A DNA stretch of 36,157 nt from an uncultured Acidimicrobiales bacterium (GTDB lineage Bacteria > Actinomycetota > Acidimicrobiia > Acidimicrobiales > SZUA-35), in contig CALHCB010000212.1 of assembly GCA_937930695.1 (NCBI GenBank), positions 1-36,157 of the forward strand, given 5' to 3'. The position numbers were made by a program, and so were the translations under genes. Below the pieces are notes generated by a model. It ran no database searches. It was not told where the DNA came from and saw only the letters and a list, made by a program, of their open reading frames with translations. Below are positions 15,903-23,320 of the stretch, piece by piece (position 1 is the first letter of the stretch; every line of letters begins with the position of its first letter).

Positions 15903-16766
15903 GTGAAGCGCTGGATTCTCGGCGCTCGCCCGAAGACGCTTCCCGCGGCCATCGTGCCGGTGGCCGTCGGTACTGCGGTCGCAGCAGGCTCGACCGATGT
16001 CATTTGGTGGCGGGCCGTTGCCGCGCTGTTGGTGTCGCTCGCACTGCAGGTGGCAACCAACTTTGTTAATGACTACGCGGACGGCCAACGCGGCACCGAC
16101 GACGACCGAGTAGGCCCCGTTCGTTTGGTGGGAACAGGACTCGCGTCGGCGAAGGAAGTGAAGATCGCTTCCGCACTTGCCTTCGCCGTAGCCGGTGTGG
16201 CGGGCGGTGCGCTTGCGGTTGCGGTTGGCCCCGAACTGTTCGTTGTCGGAATCGCCTCGATGGTGGCAGGGTGGGCGTACACGGGGGGTCCGAAACCGTA
16301 TGGTTATCTCGGCCTCGGTGAACTCTTCGTCTTCGTGTTCTTCGGACTGGTCGCCACCACCGGCAGCGCGTATGTGCAAAGCGAGAGCATCGAAGGGCTT
16401 GCCGTGTTGGCTTCGATCCCCGTTGGGCTCCTGTCGGTCGCCCTCCTCGTGATCAACAACCTTCGTGACATCCCCGGTGATACCGAGTCCGGCAAGCAAA
16501 CCTTGGCCGTGCGTATTGGTGATGGGGCGACGAGGCGCCTCTATGTCGGGCTGTTTGTCATCACGGGCATCACCATCGCTGGTGTCGCAATCGCCCGCCC
16601 GTTCGCTGCCATTGGGCTCATCGGCCTCACACTTGCGGCCTCGCCAATCAAGAAGGTGCTCGGCGGGTCGCTCGGCCGAGATCTCATCCCCGTTCTTGGA
16701 GAGACTGGGCGGACGCAGATGGTGACCGGCTTGCTGTTTGCGCTCGGCCTTGCCCTCGCGCTCTGA
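15903..16766 (+). CDS. menA: 1,4-dihydroxy-2-naphthoate polyprenyltransferase
   Basis: UbiA-superfamily membrane prenyltransferase of 287 residues from the GTG at 15903, starting KRWILGARPKTLPAA as typical for MenA. The first Asp-rich motif is NDYADGQRGTDDD and the second is NNLRDIPGDTESGKQTLAV, which bind the prenyl diphosphate through magnesium. About eight or nine transmembrane helices are predicted from the hydrophobic blocks. It attaches the isoprenoid tail to dihydroxynaphthoate, the membrane step of menaquinone synthesis. The frame is open upstream to 15798, but that part overlaps the zinc-ribbon gene, and the family N-terminus supports the GTG. Confidence 0.94.
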   Translation: MKRWILGARPKTLPAAIVPVAVGTAVAAGSTDVIWWRAVAALLVSLALQVATNFVNDYADGQRGTDDDRVGPVRLVGTGLASAKEVKIASALAFAVAGVAGGALAVAVGPELFVVGIASMVAGWAYTGGPKPYGYLGLGELFVFVFFGLVATTGSAYVQSESIEGLAVLASIPVGLLSVALLVINNLRDIPGDTESGKQTLAVRIGDGATRRLYVGLFVITGITIAGVAIARPFAAIGLIGLTLAASPIKKVLGGSLGRDLIPVLGETGRTQMVTGLLFALGLALAL

Positions 16767-16787
16767 CCTCGAATCTGAGGAAAACGT

Positions 16788-16813
16788 CAAAGAGTCATCT
16801 CTCTGAGTCTTTG
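16788..16813. terminator. Imperfect hairpin after menA
   Basis: CAAAGAGTCA pairs with TGAGTCTTTG with one mismatch around a 6-base loop. It lies 21 bases after the menA stop. No clear T-run follows, so it may be a weak terminator or a processing site. Confidence 0.3.
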
Positions 16814-16827
16814 GCCGATGGGACGGT

Positions 16828-17736
16828 GTGGCATCGCTCGATACACGCGGTTCTCAGACTCTCGCCAGGAGTACTGGGCCTTCGCGCATGCGCAACAAGA
16901 AGCAGGAGAAGATCGTTGCGATGATCGACGGGTACGAATCCGTCATCACGCTCTCTTCGGCGATGGCCGCCGTCTTCTACGTTTGGCTCGTTCCCGCCGT
17001 CGCATCGATTTTCGTTGCATTGATCGGGTTCGGAACCGGACGCGATGTCGACGAAATGGCACGATTCTCCGACCTTCTCCGCACTGTTCAGGCTGCGCAG
17101 GGCGCGCTCGGCCTGTTCACCGCGGCGATGTTCGTCTACTGGGTCTTTCGGGCCCGAGAGAACGTGCGGCGGCTCGGTAAACGCCACAAAATTGGAGTCG
17201 GCAAGATCTTCTTCAAGCACATCTCTGCCCTCGGCCTCGTCTTGGTCGCAATCGTGCTGATCGCCTTTGTGCCGTCAGCGGCATTGTTCGGCGTTCTGTT
17301 GTTGATCAGTGCGGTGGTCTGGATGAGTCTGATGTTCAACATGATGGCGATGGCTTCGCTGCGTATGTTGTGGCGAACCAGCTCACCGCCGACTGGTTTG
17401 GAAGAGGGCTTGCCTCATCTCGCCGTCATCTGGTTGGTGTCGTGGATTCTGTCCGGCTGGACGGCTGGGACGCTGCAGCCTCAGCAAGCGTCGTACACCC
17501 TTCAACCCTCAACCGCCGCCGTGTTCTTGGTGTTGCATGCGCTGTCACTTGCCGTGGCTGCCGTCGCGATCGCTCGGCTCGTGGTGCAAGTCGCCGCTCG
17601 CCAAGACGAGCGTCTGGGCGTCCTCATCAGTCATGTCGATGGTGACGGCCTCGATGACGAAGGGCCTGCGGTCACAAGCGACCAGATTCAGCATGCGTGG
17701 GAAGAATCCAACAACTTGGTGGACTTCAACCACTAG
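16828..17736 (+). CDS. Multi-pass membrane protein, DUF4328-like
   Basis: The frame encodes 302 residues from GTG 16828, or 282 from ATG 16888 (MRNKKQEKIV), which I consider equally possible because neither has a well-placed ribosome site. About six hydrophobic segments are seen, with FVYWVFRARENVRRLG after the second; a W...RAR.N..RLG motif at this place is characteristic of DUF4328 membrane proteins. The C-terminal tail is hydrophilic and acidic (HVDGDGLDDEG). The function of this family is not known. The stop shares the four bases CTAG with the stop of the convergent MFS gene. Confidence 0.75.
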   Translation: MASLDTRGSQTLARSTGPSRMRNKKQEKIVAMIDGYESVITLSSAMAAVFYVWLVPAVASIFVALIGFGTGRDVDEMARFSDLLRTVQAAQGALGLFTAAMFVYWVFRARENVRRLGKRHKIGVGKIFFKHISALGLVLVAIVLIAFVPSAALFGVLLLISAVVWMSLMFNMMAMASLRMLWRTSSPPTGLEEGLPHLAVIWLVSWILSGWTAGTLQPQQASYTLQPSTAAVFLVLHALSLAVAAVAIARLVVQVAARQDERLGVLISHVDGDGLDDEGPAVTSDQIQHAWEESNNLVDFNH

Positions 17737-18932
17737 GCCAACACAGCGGCGGGGCGTGATGACGCCAGCCTTCTGACCGAGACGATTGCCCCGAGTCCGG
17801 CGCCAACGACGATGACCGATGCCCATCGACGGTCTCCAGATGCATCGGCCAGGATCCCGGCAACAAGAGGTCCGACGGACCCGGCCAGAAGCAAGGTGGC
17901 GCCGTAGAACCCCATGGTGGCCCCGAGATTGTCGTGATCGAAGAGTTCGGTCGCCCGCATCCCCTGGAGCGGACTGAATGCGCCGATCCCAAATCCGGCA
18001 ACCACGGCAAAGATCACGGCGACCACTCGTGTGCCGGAGATCGAGAGGAGCGCTCCGCCCGCTGTGATGGCGACGAATGCCACGGTGAGTGCTCGATCGA
18101 TGCCGAGTCGCTCAACAATTGGGGCGAGCGGGAGCCGACCGCCCAGCTGAGCGAATCCGCGGAGCCCAGCCATCGTCGCCGCGGTCGTCGCCGGTAGCCC
18201 GGCGGCAGTCCTGGCCGGGACTTGATAGACCAGCATCGTCGACATGGCGATGCCGCCGAATGCGATGGCAGAGGTCAGGTACCTCGGGGCGCCGGGGGCG
18301 ATCGTCGATCGAACGATTGCCGCAAGAGGCGGACGTTCGAACGACTGGGCTCGCGTGGTCGGAAGGGAAAGCGCCGCGATCCAGAATGCCGCGGTAGTGA
18401 TCGCGGCCAGAACCCGGACCGTGTCACGCCAGCCGACAGCGTCGACGAGCACCGCGGTTGACGGCAGGAAAATCGCCGATGCCAGTGCTCCCCAAATCGT
18501 CAGAACGGAAATTGCGCGAGTCGAATTGTTCGGGTTGAGCCGAACCGCAGTGGTCATGGTGACGTGGTAGAAGCCGAGTGAGCCCGATGCCCCGAGCCCG
18601 ACCGCCGCGCCGAGAACGAAGACGACGACCGATGTGGCCGTCGAGGCGACGAAGAGCCCTCCGCCTGCGAGGGCTCCGGCAAGACAAAAGACCACTCGGT
18701 GCCCGGCACGATCGAGGAGTCGACCTCCCAAGAGCGATGTCAGTCCAACCACGACGGTCCCAGCGGAGAACGAAGCTGTCAGGCTCGATTCCCGCCACCC
18801 GGTATCGGTCTTGATCGGGTCGAGCAGCACACCGAACGCGTAGTACCAGGAGCCATAGGCACAGATGGTGAGAAGCCCCAGAATCGCGAGCGAGCGATGG
18901 TCAAGGTCCCGGGCAGCACGCGGTTCAGTCAC
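17733..18932 (-). CDS. Major facilitator superfamily transporter (12 TM type)
   Basis: The 399-residue protein has about twelve hydrophobic helices and MFS features: GGRLLDRAGHR in the loop after helix 2 (the motif A position) and a similar LAPIVERLGIDRAL in the second half. The N-terminus (DHRSLAILGLLTICAYGSWYYAFGVLLDPI) resembles monocarboxylate/oxalate-formate antiporter-like transporters, but the substrate cannot be read. The start is a GTG at 18932, 27 bases after the stop of the F420-type oxidoreductase gene, so the two are probably one operon; the transporter could move a substrate or product of that enzyme. Confidence 0.9.
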   Translation of the reverse strand: MTEPRAARDLDHRSLAILGLLTICAYGSWYYAFGVLLDPIKTDTGWRESSLTASFSAGTVVVGLTSLLGGRLLDRAGHRVVFCLAGALAGGGLFVASTATSVVVFVLGAAVGLGASGSLGFYHVTMTTAVRLNPNNSTRAISVLTIWGALASAIFLPSTAVLVDAVGWRDTVRVLAAITTAAFWIAALSLPTTRAQSFERPPLAAIVRSTIAPGAPRYLTSAIAFGGIAMSTMLVYQVPARTAAGLPATTAATMAGLRGFAQLGGRLPLAPIVERLGIDRALTVAFVAITAGGALLSISGTRVVAVIFAVVAGFGIGAFSPLQGMRATELFDHDNLGATMGFYGATLLLAGSVGPLVAGILADASGDRRWASVIVVGAGLGAIVSVRRLASSRPAAVLA

Positions 18933-18959
18933 CTGGTCTCGATCATTTTGGCAAGCGAC

Positions 18960-19982
18960 TCACACGACGCTGGCCATCATCTCGAGCAACTTCGGCGGCC
19001 CGGACACGACAAGTGTGTTGACGACGGATTCATCCCACTTGGCGAGGTCATCGCGGATCTTCTCCGGGGGTCCGATCAAGGCCACATCTTCGACCATGGC
19101 TGTTGGGACCGCTGCGATTGCGCCCTTCTTGTCACCTGCGAGGTAAAGCTCCTGGATCTTGTTGCAGGCATCCTCGTATCCCATCCGGCTGAACACATTC
19201 AGGTGGAAGTTGGCCTCCTTGGCTCCCATACCTCCGGCATACAAGGCGAGCATCGGGCGGATGGCGTCTGCGGCCTTTTCGATGTCGTCGTTGGGCACAA
19301 CGGAGATGACGGAGGCAATGTCGAAGTCGTCCATCGTGCGACGAGCGCCTTCTCTGCCGAATCCCTCATTCAGTGCATCGGCATAGAACTGGTTGTCCTT
19401 GGGGGCGAAGAAGAGAGGCAGCCAGCCGTCGGCAATTTCTGCGGTCATCGCAACATTCTTGGGTCCTTCGGCACCGAGGTAGATCGGAATGTCGGTGCGT
19501 CGGGGATGAACCGTGGACTTCAGTGGCTTGCCGAGATCGGAGCCCCCCTTGTAGGGAAGGTGGTAGTGCTCGCCGTAGTACTCAACGGGCACGTCCCGAG
19601 CGACTATCTGGCGAATGATCTCGACGTACTCACGAGTTCGGGCCAGAGGTTTCGGGTACGGCATGCCGTACCAACCCTCGACAACTTGTGGGCCCGATGC
19701 ACCGAGCCCGAGACGAAAGCGACCGCCCGAAAGATGGTCCATGGTCATGGCAGCCATGGCCATGGCTGCAGGGGTCCGAGCGGAGATCTGGCAGATCGAT
19801 GTGCCAAGGCCGATGCGTTCGGTGGCTGCCCCCCACCAGGCCAAGGGTGTGAGGGCGTCGGAGCCGTAGGCCTCTGCGGTCCAGATCGAGTCGTAGCCGA
19901 GATCTTCTGCCGCTGCGATCTGTTCGGCTGCGCCTGCCGGTGGTCCAGAACTCCAGTACCCCATGCCGAGTGCAAGTTTCAT
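18960..19982 (-). CDS. LLM-class (F420-dependent type) oxidoreductase
   Basis: Luciferase-like monooxygenase fold protein of 340 residues from the ATG at 19982. Signatures are EDLGYDSIWTAEAYGSD, ERIGLGTSICQISARTP, MDHLSGGRFRLGLGASGPQ and IYLGAEGPKN, the usual layout of the F420-dependent LLM subfamily in Actinobacteria. The family catalyses flavin- or F420H2-dependent redox reactions, but the substrate is not predictable. GAGGAA lies about ten bases upstream of the ATG; a start ten codons earlier is possible but less likely. It precedes the MFS transporter by 27 bases and is divergent from the J-domain gene. Confidence 0.92.
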   Translation of the reverse strand: MKLALGMGYWSSGPPAGAAEQIAAAEDLGYDSIWTAEAYGSDALTPLAWWGAATERIGLGTSICQISARTPAAMAMAAMTMDHLSGGRFRLGLGASGPQVVEGWYGMPYPKPLARTREYVEIIRQIVARDVPVEYYGEHYHLPYKGGSDLGKPLKSTVHPRRTDIPIYLGAEGPKNVAMTAEIADGWLPLFFAPKDNQFYADALNEGFGREGARRTMDDFDIASVISVVPNDDIEKAADAIRPMLALYAGGMGAKEANFHLNVFSRMGYEDACNKIQELYLAGDKKGAIAAVPTAMVEDVALIGPPEKIRDDLAKWDESVVNTLVVSGPPKLLEMMASVV

Positions 19983-20092
19983 CGTGTTTCGCTTCCTCAC
20001 GTTGCGGTCCAACTCCGGTCTATCAGGTTGGGACTTGGCGCCCTAACCTGGCAGGGTTCAGCTCCGTCCGATTCGCGAGGTCTTCCCCCAAC

Positions 20093-20770
20093 TTGTCTAC
20101 GCACTACGACACGCTTGGGGTCACTCCTGATGCGCATCACGATGAGATCCGACGTGCGTATCTCGACGCGGCACGGTCTTTTCACCCCGACAAGTTCGTC
20201 AGCAGATCGCCAGCCGATTCCCAATCAGCTGAGGACGCGATGCGGCGGGCAAACGAAGCATGGCGGGTGCTTGGAGATCAGGAGCGACGGGCTCGATACG
20301 ACGATGCCGCGCGGGTGGCTCGTGGCTCCGCCTCGGATGGGCAGAGCACCGGGATCCATACCGCCGATGGCATTACGAGGATCGACCCTCGGCTGCTCGA
20401 TCCCAAGTTCTTGTCCGACCGCCGAGATCTTCAGAACGAGAAGCTCGATGCCACGCATTCCTCGATTCTCCGTGTCATTCCCGTGGTGGCGTTCTTCGGG
20501 ATCCTCATTGGGATCTTCGTGTTCACGGCGTACGCCCGAGGCTCCTCGAGCACCGCACCCACCGATTCGACCGTGCCGGGCCCCCGAATCGGTGTCGAGG
20601 CTGGCGCCTGCGTAAGGATTCAACAGGGCCCAACGTTGATCGAAGTGCCTTGTACCGGAGTGATCGATGGGCGTGTGCTCGGTGCTTTTGAGCCCGGCGG
20701 ATCCTGCCCAGCATTGACCATTCGAGAGGTCGAGCTTTCGAACGGTGTGACGACCTGCCTCGGCGCCTGA
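20093..20770 (+). CDS. Membrane-anchored J-domain (DnaJ-like) protein
   Basis: From the TTG at 20093 the product has 225 residues. Residues 4-70 form a J domain (HYDTLGVTPDAHHDEIRRAY, HPD motif at 31-33, RANEAWRVLGDQERRARYD). A transmembrane helix lies near 127-148, then a Thr/Ser/Pro linker and a C-terminal domain with cysteine pairs (GACVRI, VPCTG, SCPAL, TTCLGA) outside the membrane. J domains stimulate DnaK ATPase; the single helix would put this one at the inner membrane face. The TTG is chosen because it immediately precedes the J-domain start and GCGAGG lies about 12 bases upstream. The frame is open upstream to 19940, but that region opposes the divergent oxidoreductase gene. Confidence 0.82.
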   Translation: MSTHYDTLGVTPDAHHDEIRRAYLDAARSFHPDKFVSRSPADSQSAEDAMRRANEAWRVLGDQERRARYDDAARVARGSASDGQSTGIHTADGITRIDPRLLDPKFLSDRRDLQNEKLDATHSSILRVIPVVAFFGILIGIFVFTAYARGSSSTAPTDSTVPGPRIGVEAGACVRIQQGPTLIEVPCTGVIDGRVLGAFEPGGSCPALTIREVELSNGVTTCLGA

Positions 20771-20781
20771 GGATCCAGAGC

Positions 20782-20787
20782 TAAGTT
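20782..20787 (+). promoter_or_regulatory. Probable -10 element for leaderless amidase mRNA
   Basis: TAAGTT is followed by six bases (TCCTCC) and then the ATG at 20794. No Shine-Dalgarno is present, which fits transcription starting at the A of the ATG. Confidence 0.6.
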
Positions 20788-20793
20788 TCCTCC

Positions 20794-22191
20794 ATGGATT
20801 TCCGCGAGCACCGACTTGTCGACCTGGCTTCAGACGTAAGGTCCGGGAATCGGACTGCCGTCGAGCTTGTGCAGGGTTCGCTCGATCGGATCGATGAGGT
20901 GGATGGCCAGTTGAATGCGTTCGTCGTCGTCGACCGCGAACGAGCACTGGAAGACGCGGCGGAGATTGATACTCGGCTGGCCAATGGCGAGGGCGTTGGA
21001 CCACTGGCTGGAGTGCCCCTTGCAGTCAAGGACCTCGAGGACGCTACAGGGCTCCCAACTCGCCTGGGATCGGTGGTCTCAAGCGACGGACCAGCTGAGG
21101 GAGATTCCGTTCTCGTTGCCCGGCTTCGAGCAGCCGGGTGCGTGGTTGTTGGAAAGACGACCACTCCGGAACTCGGCCACAAGGGTGTCACCGAGAGCCC
21201 GCTGACTGGTGTCACGAGAAATCCTTGGGCGACAGATCGTTCGCCCGGTGGGTCCTCAGGTGGAACCGCGGCAGCGATTGCGTCGGGCATGGTCCCGCTC
21301 GGGACCGGATCTGACGGCGGAGGATCGATTCGGATACCCGCTGCGTTGTGTGGCTTTTCGGCGATCAAGACGACGCAGGGACGAGTGGCGAATGGTGGCC
21401 CGAATCCACCTGGCTCAGGTCTCTTTACGGTCAAGGGGCCGATGGCCAGAACGACGACCGATACCGCCTTTGCCCTCGATGTCTGTGTCGGTCCTCATCC
21501 AACGGATCCGTTCTCGCTCCCACGGTCAGGCGCCCCTTGGTACGACGCCGTCTCGAGCACCTTTCGATTGCCGAACCGAGTTGTTTTCTCACCAACCATG
21601 GGGTTCGCAAACGTGGATCGGGAGATCGCCGAGGTGGTGCAAGCCGGCGTCGATCGTTTGGAAGGAGCAGGAATCGAAGTTGTGCGAGTAGACGACATTT
21701 GGACCGAGGACCCACTCCGACCGTGGTTCACCGCGTGGGCAACGCTGCGGGCACGAACCCAAGGGCACCTGCAAGGCACCCCTGATTGGGAGAAGCTCGA
21801 CGAGAGCCTTCGTATGCAGATCGAGCTCGGACTTGGCGTTTCGGGGGTCGAGCTCGCAACGGCGCAAGATGCCATGTACGAATTCAGTCTCCAGCTCGAT
21901 GCCGCGTTTGAGCAGGCTCCGTTGTTGATTACGCCAATGTGCGCTGGTCAGACGCCGTTCGTGGGAAGCAATGGCACGATCAACGGCGAAGCCGTGGCGA
22001 GCTGGGTTGGGTTCAGCTATGGGTTCAACATGACTCGAAATCCTGCCGGAACTGTTCGCTGCGGAATGACGGCTGACGGAATGCCGGTCGGTATGCAAAT
22101 CGTGGGGCGCCAGCTGGATGATGTGAGTGTGCTGCAAGCGATGGTGGCCTTCGAGCAGGTTCTCGGCAGCGAGGACGTCGCTCCGATCTGA
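20794..22191 (+). CDS. Amidase signature family hydrolase
   Basis: The 465-residue enzyme has the complete Ser-cisSer-Lys triad of the amidase signature family: Lys79 in PLAVKD, Ser154 in PGGSSGGT and Ser178 in DGGGSIRIPA. The 24-residue spacing between the serines matches the family. The enzymes hydrolyse carboxamides. It resembles GatA, but no gatB or gatC is nearby, so a stand-alone amidase for a small amide is more likely; substrate unknown. The ATG start follows a TAAGTT -10 by six bases, suggesting a leaderless transcript. It ends 80 bases before tRNA-Val. Confidence 0.93.
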   Translation: MDFREHRLVDLASDVRSGNRTAVELVQGSLDRIDEVDGQLNAFVVVDRERALEDAAEIDTRLANGEGVGPLAGVPLAVKDLEDATGLPTRLGSVVSSDGPAEGDSVLVARLRAAGCVVVGKTTTPELGHKGVTESPLTGVTRNPWATDRSPGGSSGGTAAAIASGMVPLGTGSDGGGSIRIPAALCGFSAIKTTQGRVANGGPNPPGSGLFTVKGPMARTTTDTAFALDVCVGPHPTDPFSLPRSGAPWYDAVSSTFRLPNRVVFSPTMGFANVDREIAEVVQAGVDRLEGAGIEVVRVDDIWTEDPLRPWFTAWATLRARTQGHLQGTPDWEKLDESLRMQIELGLGVSGVELATAQDAMYEFSLQLDAAFEQAPLLITPMCAGQTPFVGSNGTINGEAVASWVGFSYGFNMTRNPAGTVRCGMTADGMPVGMQIVGRQLDDVSVLQAMVAFEQVLGSEDVAPI

Positions 22192-22271
22192 CGGAATCGA
22201 CGCAATCCGAGCACGCGTGGAGCCTGCGTGGTGTCGGTGCTGCGGCCTGCCGGTAAGGTGCGAGTTCCTTC

Positions 22272-22345
22272 GGACCGTTAGCTCAGCTGGCTAGAGCGCT
22301 CGCCTCACACGCGAGAGGTCACAAGTTCAAGTCTTGTACGGTCCA
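22272..22345 (+). tRNA. tRNA-Val (anticodon CAC)
   Basis: The 74-base cloverleaf has acceptor GGACCGT/ACGGTCC with discriminator A, D arm GCTC/GAGC, anticodon stem CTCGC/GCGAG with loop CTCACAC (anticodon CAC, reading GUG), a 5-base variable loop, and T arm ACAAG/CTTGT with TTCAAGT. CCA is not encoded. A TAAGGT sequence about 15 bases upstream could be its -10. Confidence 0.97.
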
Positions 22346-22406
22346 CGTCACGTCGGGTTGCACGCATTGAGCGAGTCCCGTAACGCACACAATCGAAGTT
22401 CGACCG

Positions 22407-22450
22407 CGAAACGACCCGCTCCTTCGGAGAGGGTCGTTTCGGCTTTTCGG
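22407..22450 (+). terminator. Rho-independent terminator after tRNA-Val
   Basis: An 11-bp perfect stem (CGAAACGACCC with GGGTCGTTTCG), extended inside by CTCC/GGAG around a TTC loop, is followed by GCTTTTCGG. It lies 62 bases downstream of the tRNA. Confidence 0.88.
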
Positions 22451-22618
22451 GTGCGGCCGTCGCGAATGTTGTTTCGGACCGCAGATGAATCTCTGCCAGC
22501 CACGACCGTGCACTCGTTCCTGCTGAGCAGCGAGAACTAGGGTATTCGTGACAAAGTGTCGTTTCGGGGTCGGTCGTGAGGCTGCCCTGTTGTCGGGCGA
22601 CCGGCAGTGATCGAGTGG

Positions 22619-22637
22619 CGGTACCCAACAGGTACCG
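22619..22637. promoter_or_regulatory. Inverted repeat, possible operator upstream of the polysaccharide operon
   Basis: CGGTACC and GGTACCG form a perfect 7-bp inverted repeat with a 5-base centre, about 90 bases before the first gene and just upstream of a TTGACA. It could be a regulator binding site; no binding protein is identified. Confidence 0.35.
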
Positions 22638-22726
22638 GGGTGCTGTTTGATCACTCAAGTTGTTTGACACTTCCGCTGGCCCGCGCTTGTGGCGCGACAG
22701 CGGCGGTCGAAACGAGGGGATCACGA

Positions 22727-23239
22727 TTGAGCGAGGTCATGAGGGAAATGTCAGGGCGAAAAAGGGCGGACGAAATCGATTTTGCGTTCTGGAGATCGCT
22801 TCTCAAGTTCTCCAAGAGCGAGGTGCAGGCAGGCAATCCGGTGCTCTCGCTAATCGGGGCCGCTGAGCCGTCGATCGTGACCACATTCGAACGCTCGGGT
22901 TGGGAGGTGCGAGTTGTTTCGAGCATTGATCTTGCTGCTTCTGCCGGGGACAATCAGTTCGATCTGATTGTCGCTGCGGATGCAGGACACTCGATTCTTG
23001 CCCAGGTTGGGGTTGGCCAACTTCTTGGCTGGAGCCACGACGCGCTGCGTCCGACGGGGCATCTGGTCTTTTTGGCAGAACGCGCCCATCTCGGCGAATC
23101 GCTGCCTGGCGACGTACTCGAGGATGCCGAGGCTGTCGGGTTCGAATCAGTATGGGCCGCAGCGCCTTCGGCTGTTGATGTACCCATCAGCGGTCCGGAG
23201 CGGCACGAAGAGTGGATTTTCGTCGGTCGACGTCCGTGA
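22727..23239 (+). CDS. Small protein resembling a degenerate SAM-methyltransferase fold
   Basis: From TTG 22727 (GAGGGG seven bases upstream) the product has 170 residues. The second half has the pattern of the end of a Rossmann methyltransferase: NQFDLIVAADAG, then WSHDALRPTGHLVFLAERA and a final strand EEWIFVGRR. The expected glycine-rich motif I is not evident (SLIGAAEPSIVTTF takes its place), so SAM binding is doubtful. It is the first gene of the presumed polysaccharide operon, 81 bases before the REC/GGDEF gene. It may be a non-catalytic or regulatory relative. An earlier start at 22607 is possible but lacks a ribosome site and would add a low-quality N-terminus. Confidence 0.6.
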   Translation: MSEVMREMSGRKRADEIDFAFWRSLLKFSKSEVQAGNPVLSLIGAAEPSIVTTFERSGWEVRVVSSIDLAASAGDNQFDLIVAADAGHSILAQVGVGQLLGWSHDALRPTGHLVFLAERAHLGESLPGDVLEDAEAVGFESVWAAAPSAVDVPISGPERHEEWIFVGRRP

Positions 23240-23320
23240 TCCCTGCCGCTGACAGCGTGCGATTGACCCTGCTTCAACATCTGTCATCAACCTAAGCCAT
23301 CTTTGCGCCGATAGACGAGC

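Larger units (their letters stand above)
22346..22726 (+). other. Non-coding stretch between tRNA-Val and the polysaccharide locus
   Basis: These 381 bases hold the terminator at 22407-22450, an inverted repeat CGGTACC-N5-GGTACCG at 22619-22637, and a TTGACA (22663-22668) resembling a -35 box but without a convincing -10 at 17 bases. Open frames here look like chance or tRNA antisense. A frame continuous with the next gene opens at 22607, but GAGGGG seven bases before a TTG at 22727 marks the better start. Confidence 0.6.

Noticed and set aside
15525..16790. 421-codon minus-strand frame across menA
   Set aside because: It opposes MenA, which has both Asp-rich motifs; the antisense product is polar and low in complexity.
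18699..20615. 638-codon plus-strand frame across the MFS and LLM genes
   Set aside because: It is antisense to two well-supported enzymes and to their start regions, with no family features.
22305..22724. 139-codon minus-strand frame ending in RTRLELVTSRV
   Set aside because: The C-terminus is the well-known antisense translation of a tRNA gene; it reads through tRNA-Val and a terminator.
22346..22726. c-di-GMP riboswitch upstream of the polysaccharide operon
   Set aside because: I could not find the conserved GEMM features; only a terminator and a simple inverted repeat are visible.
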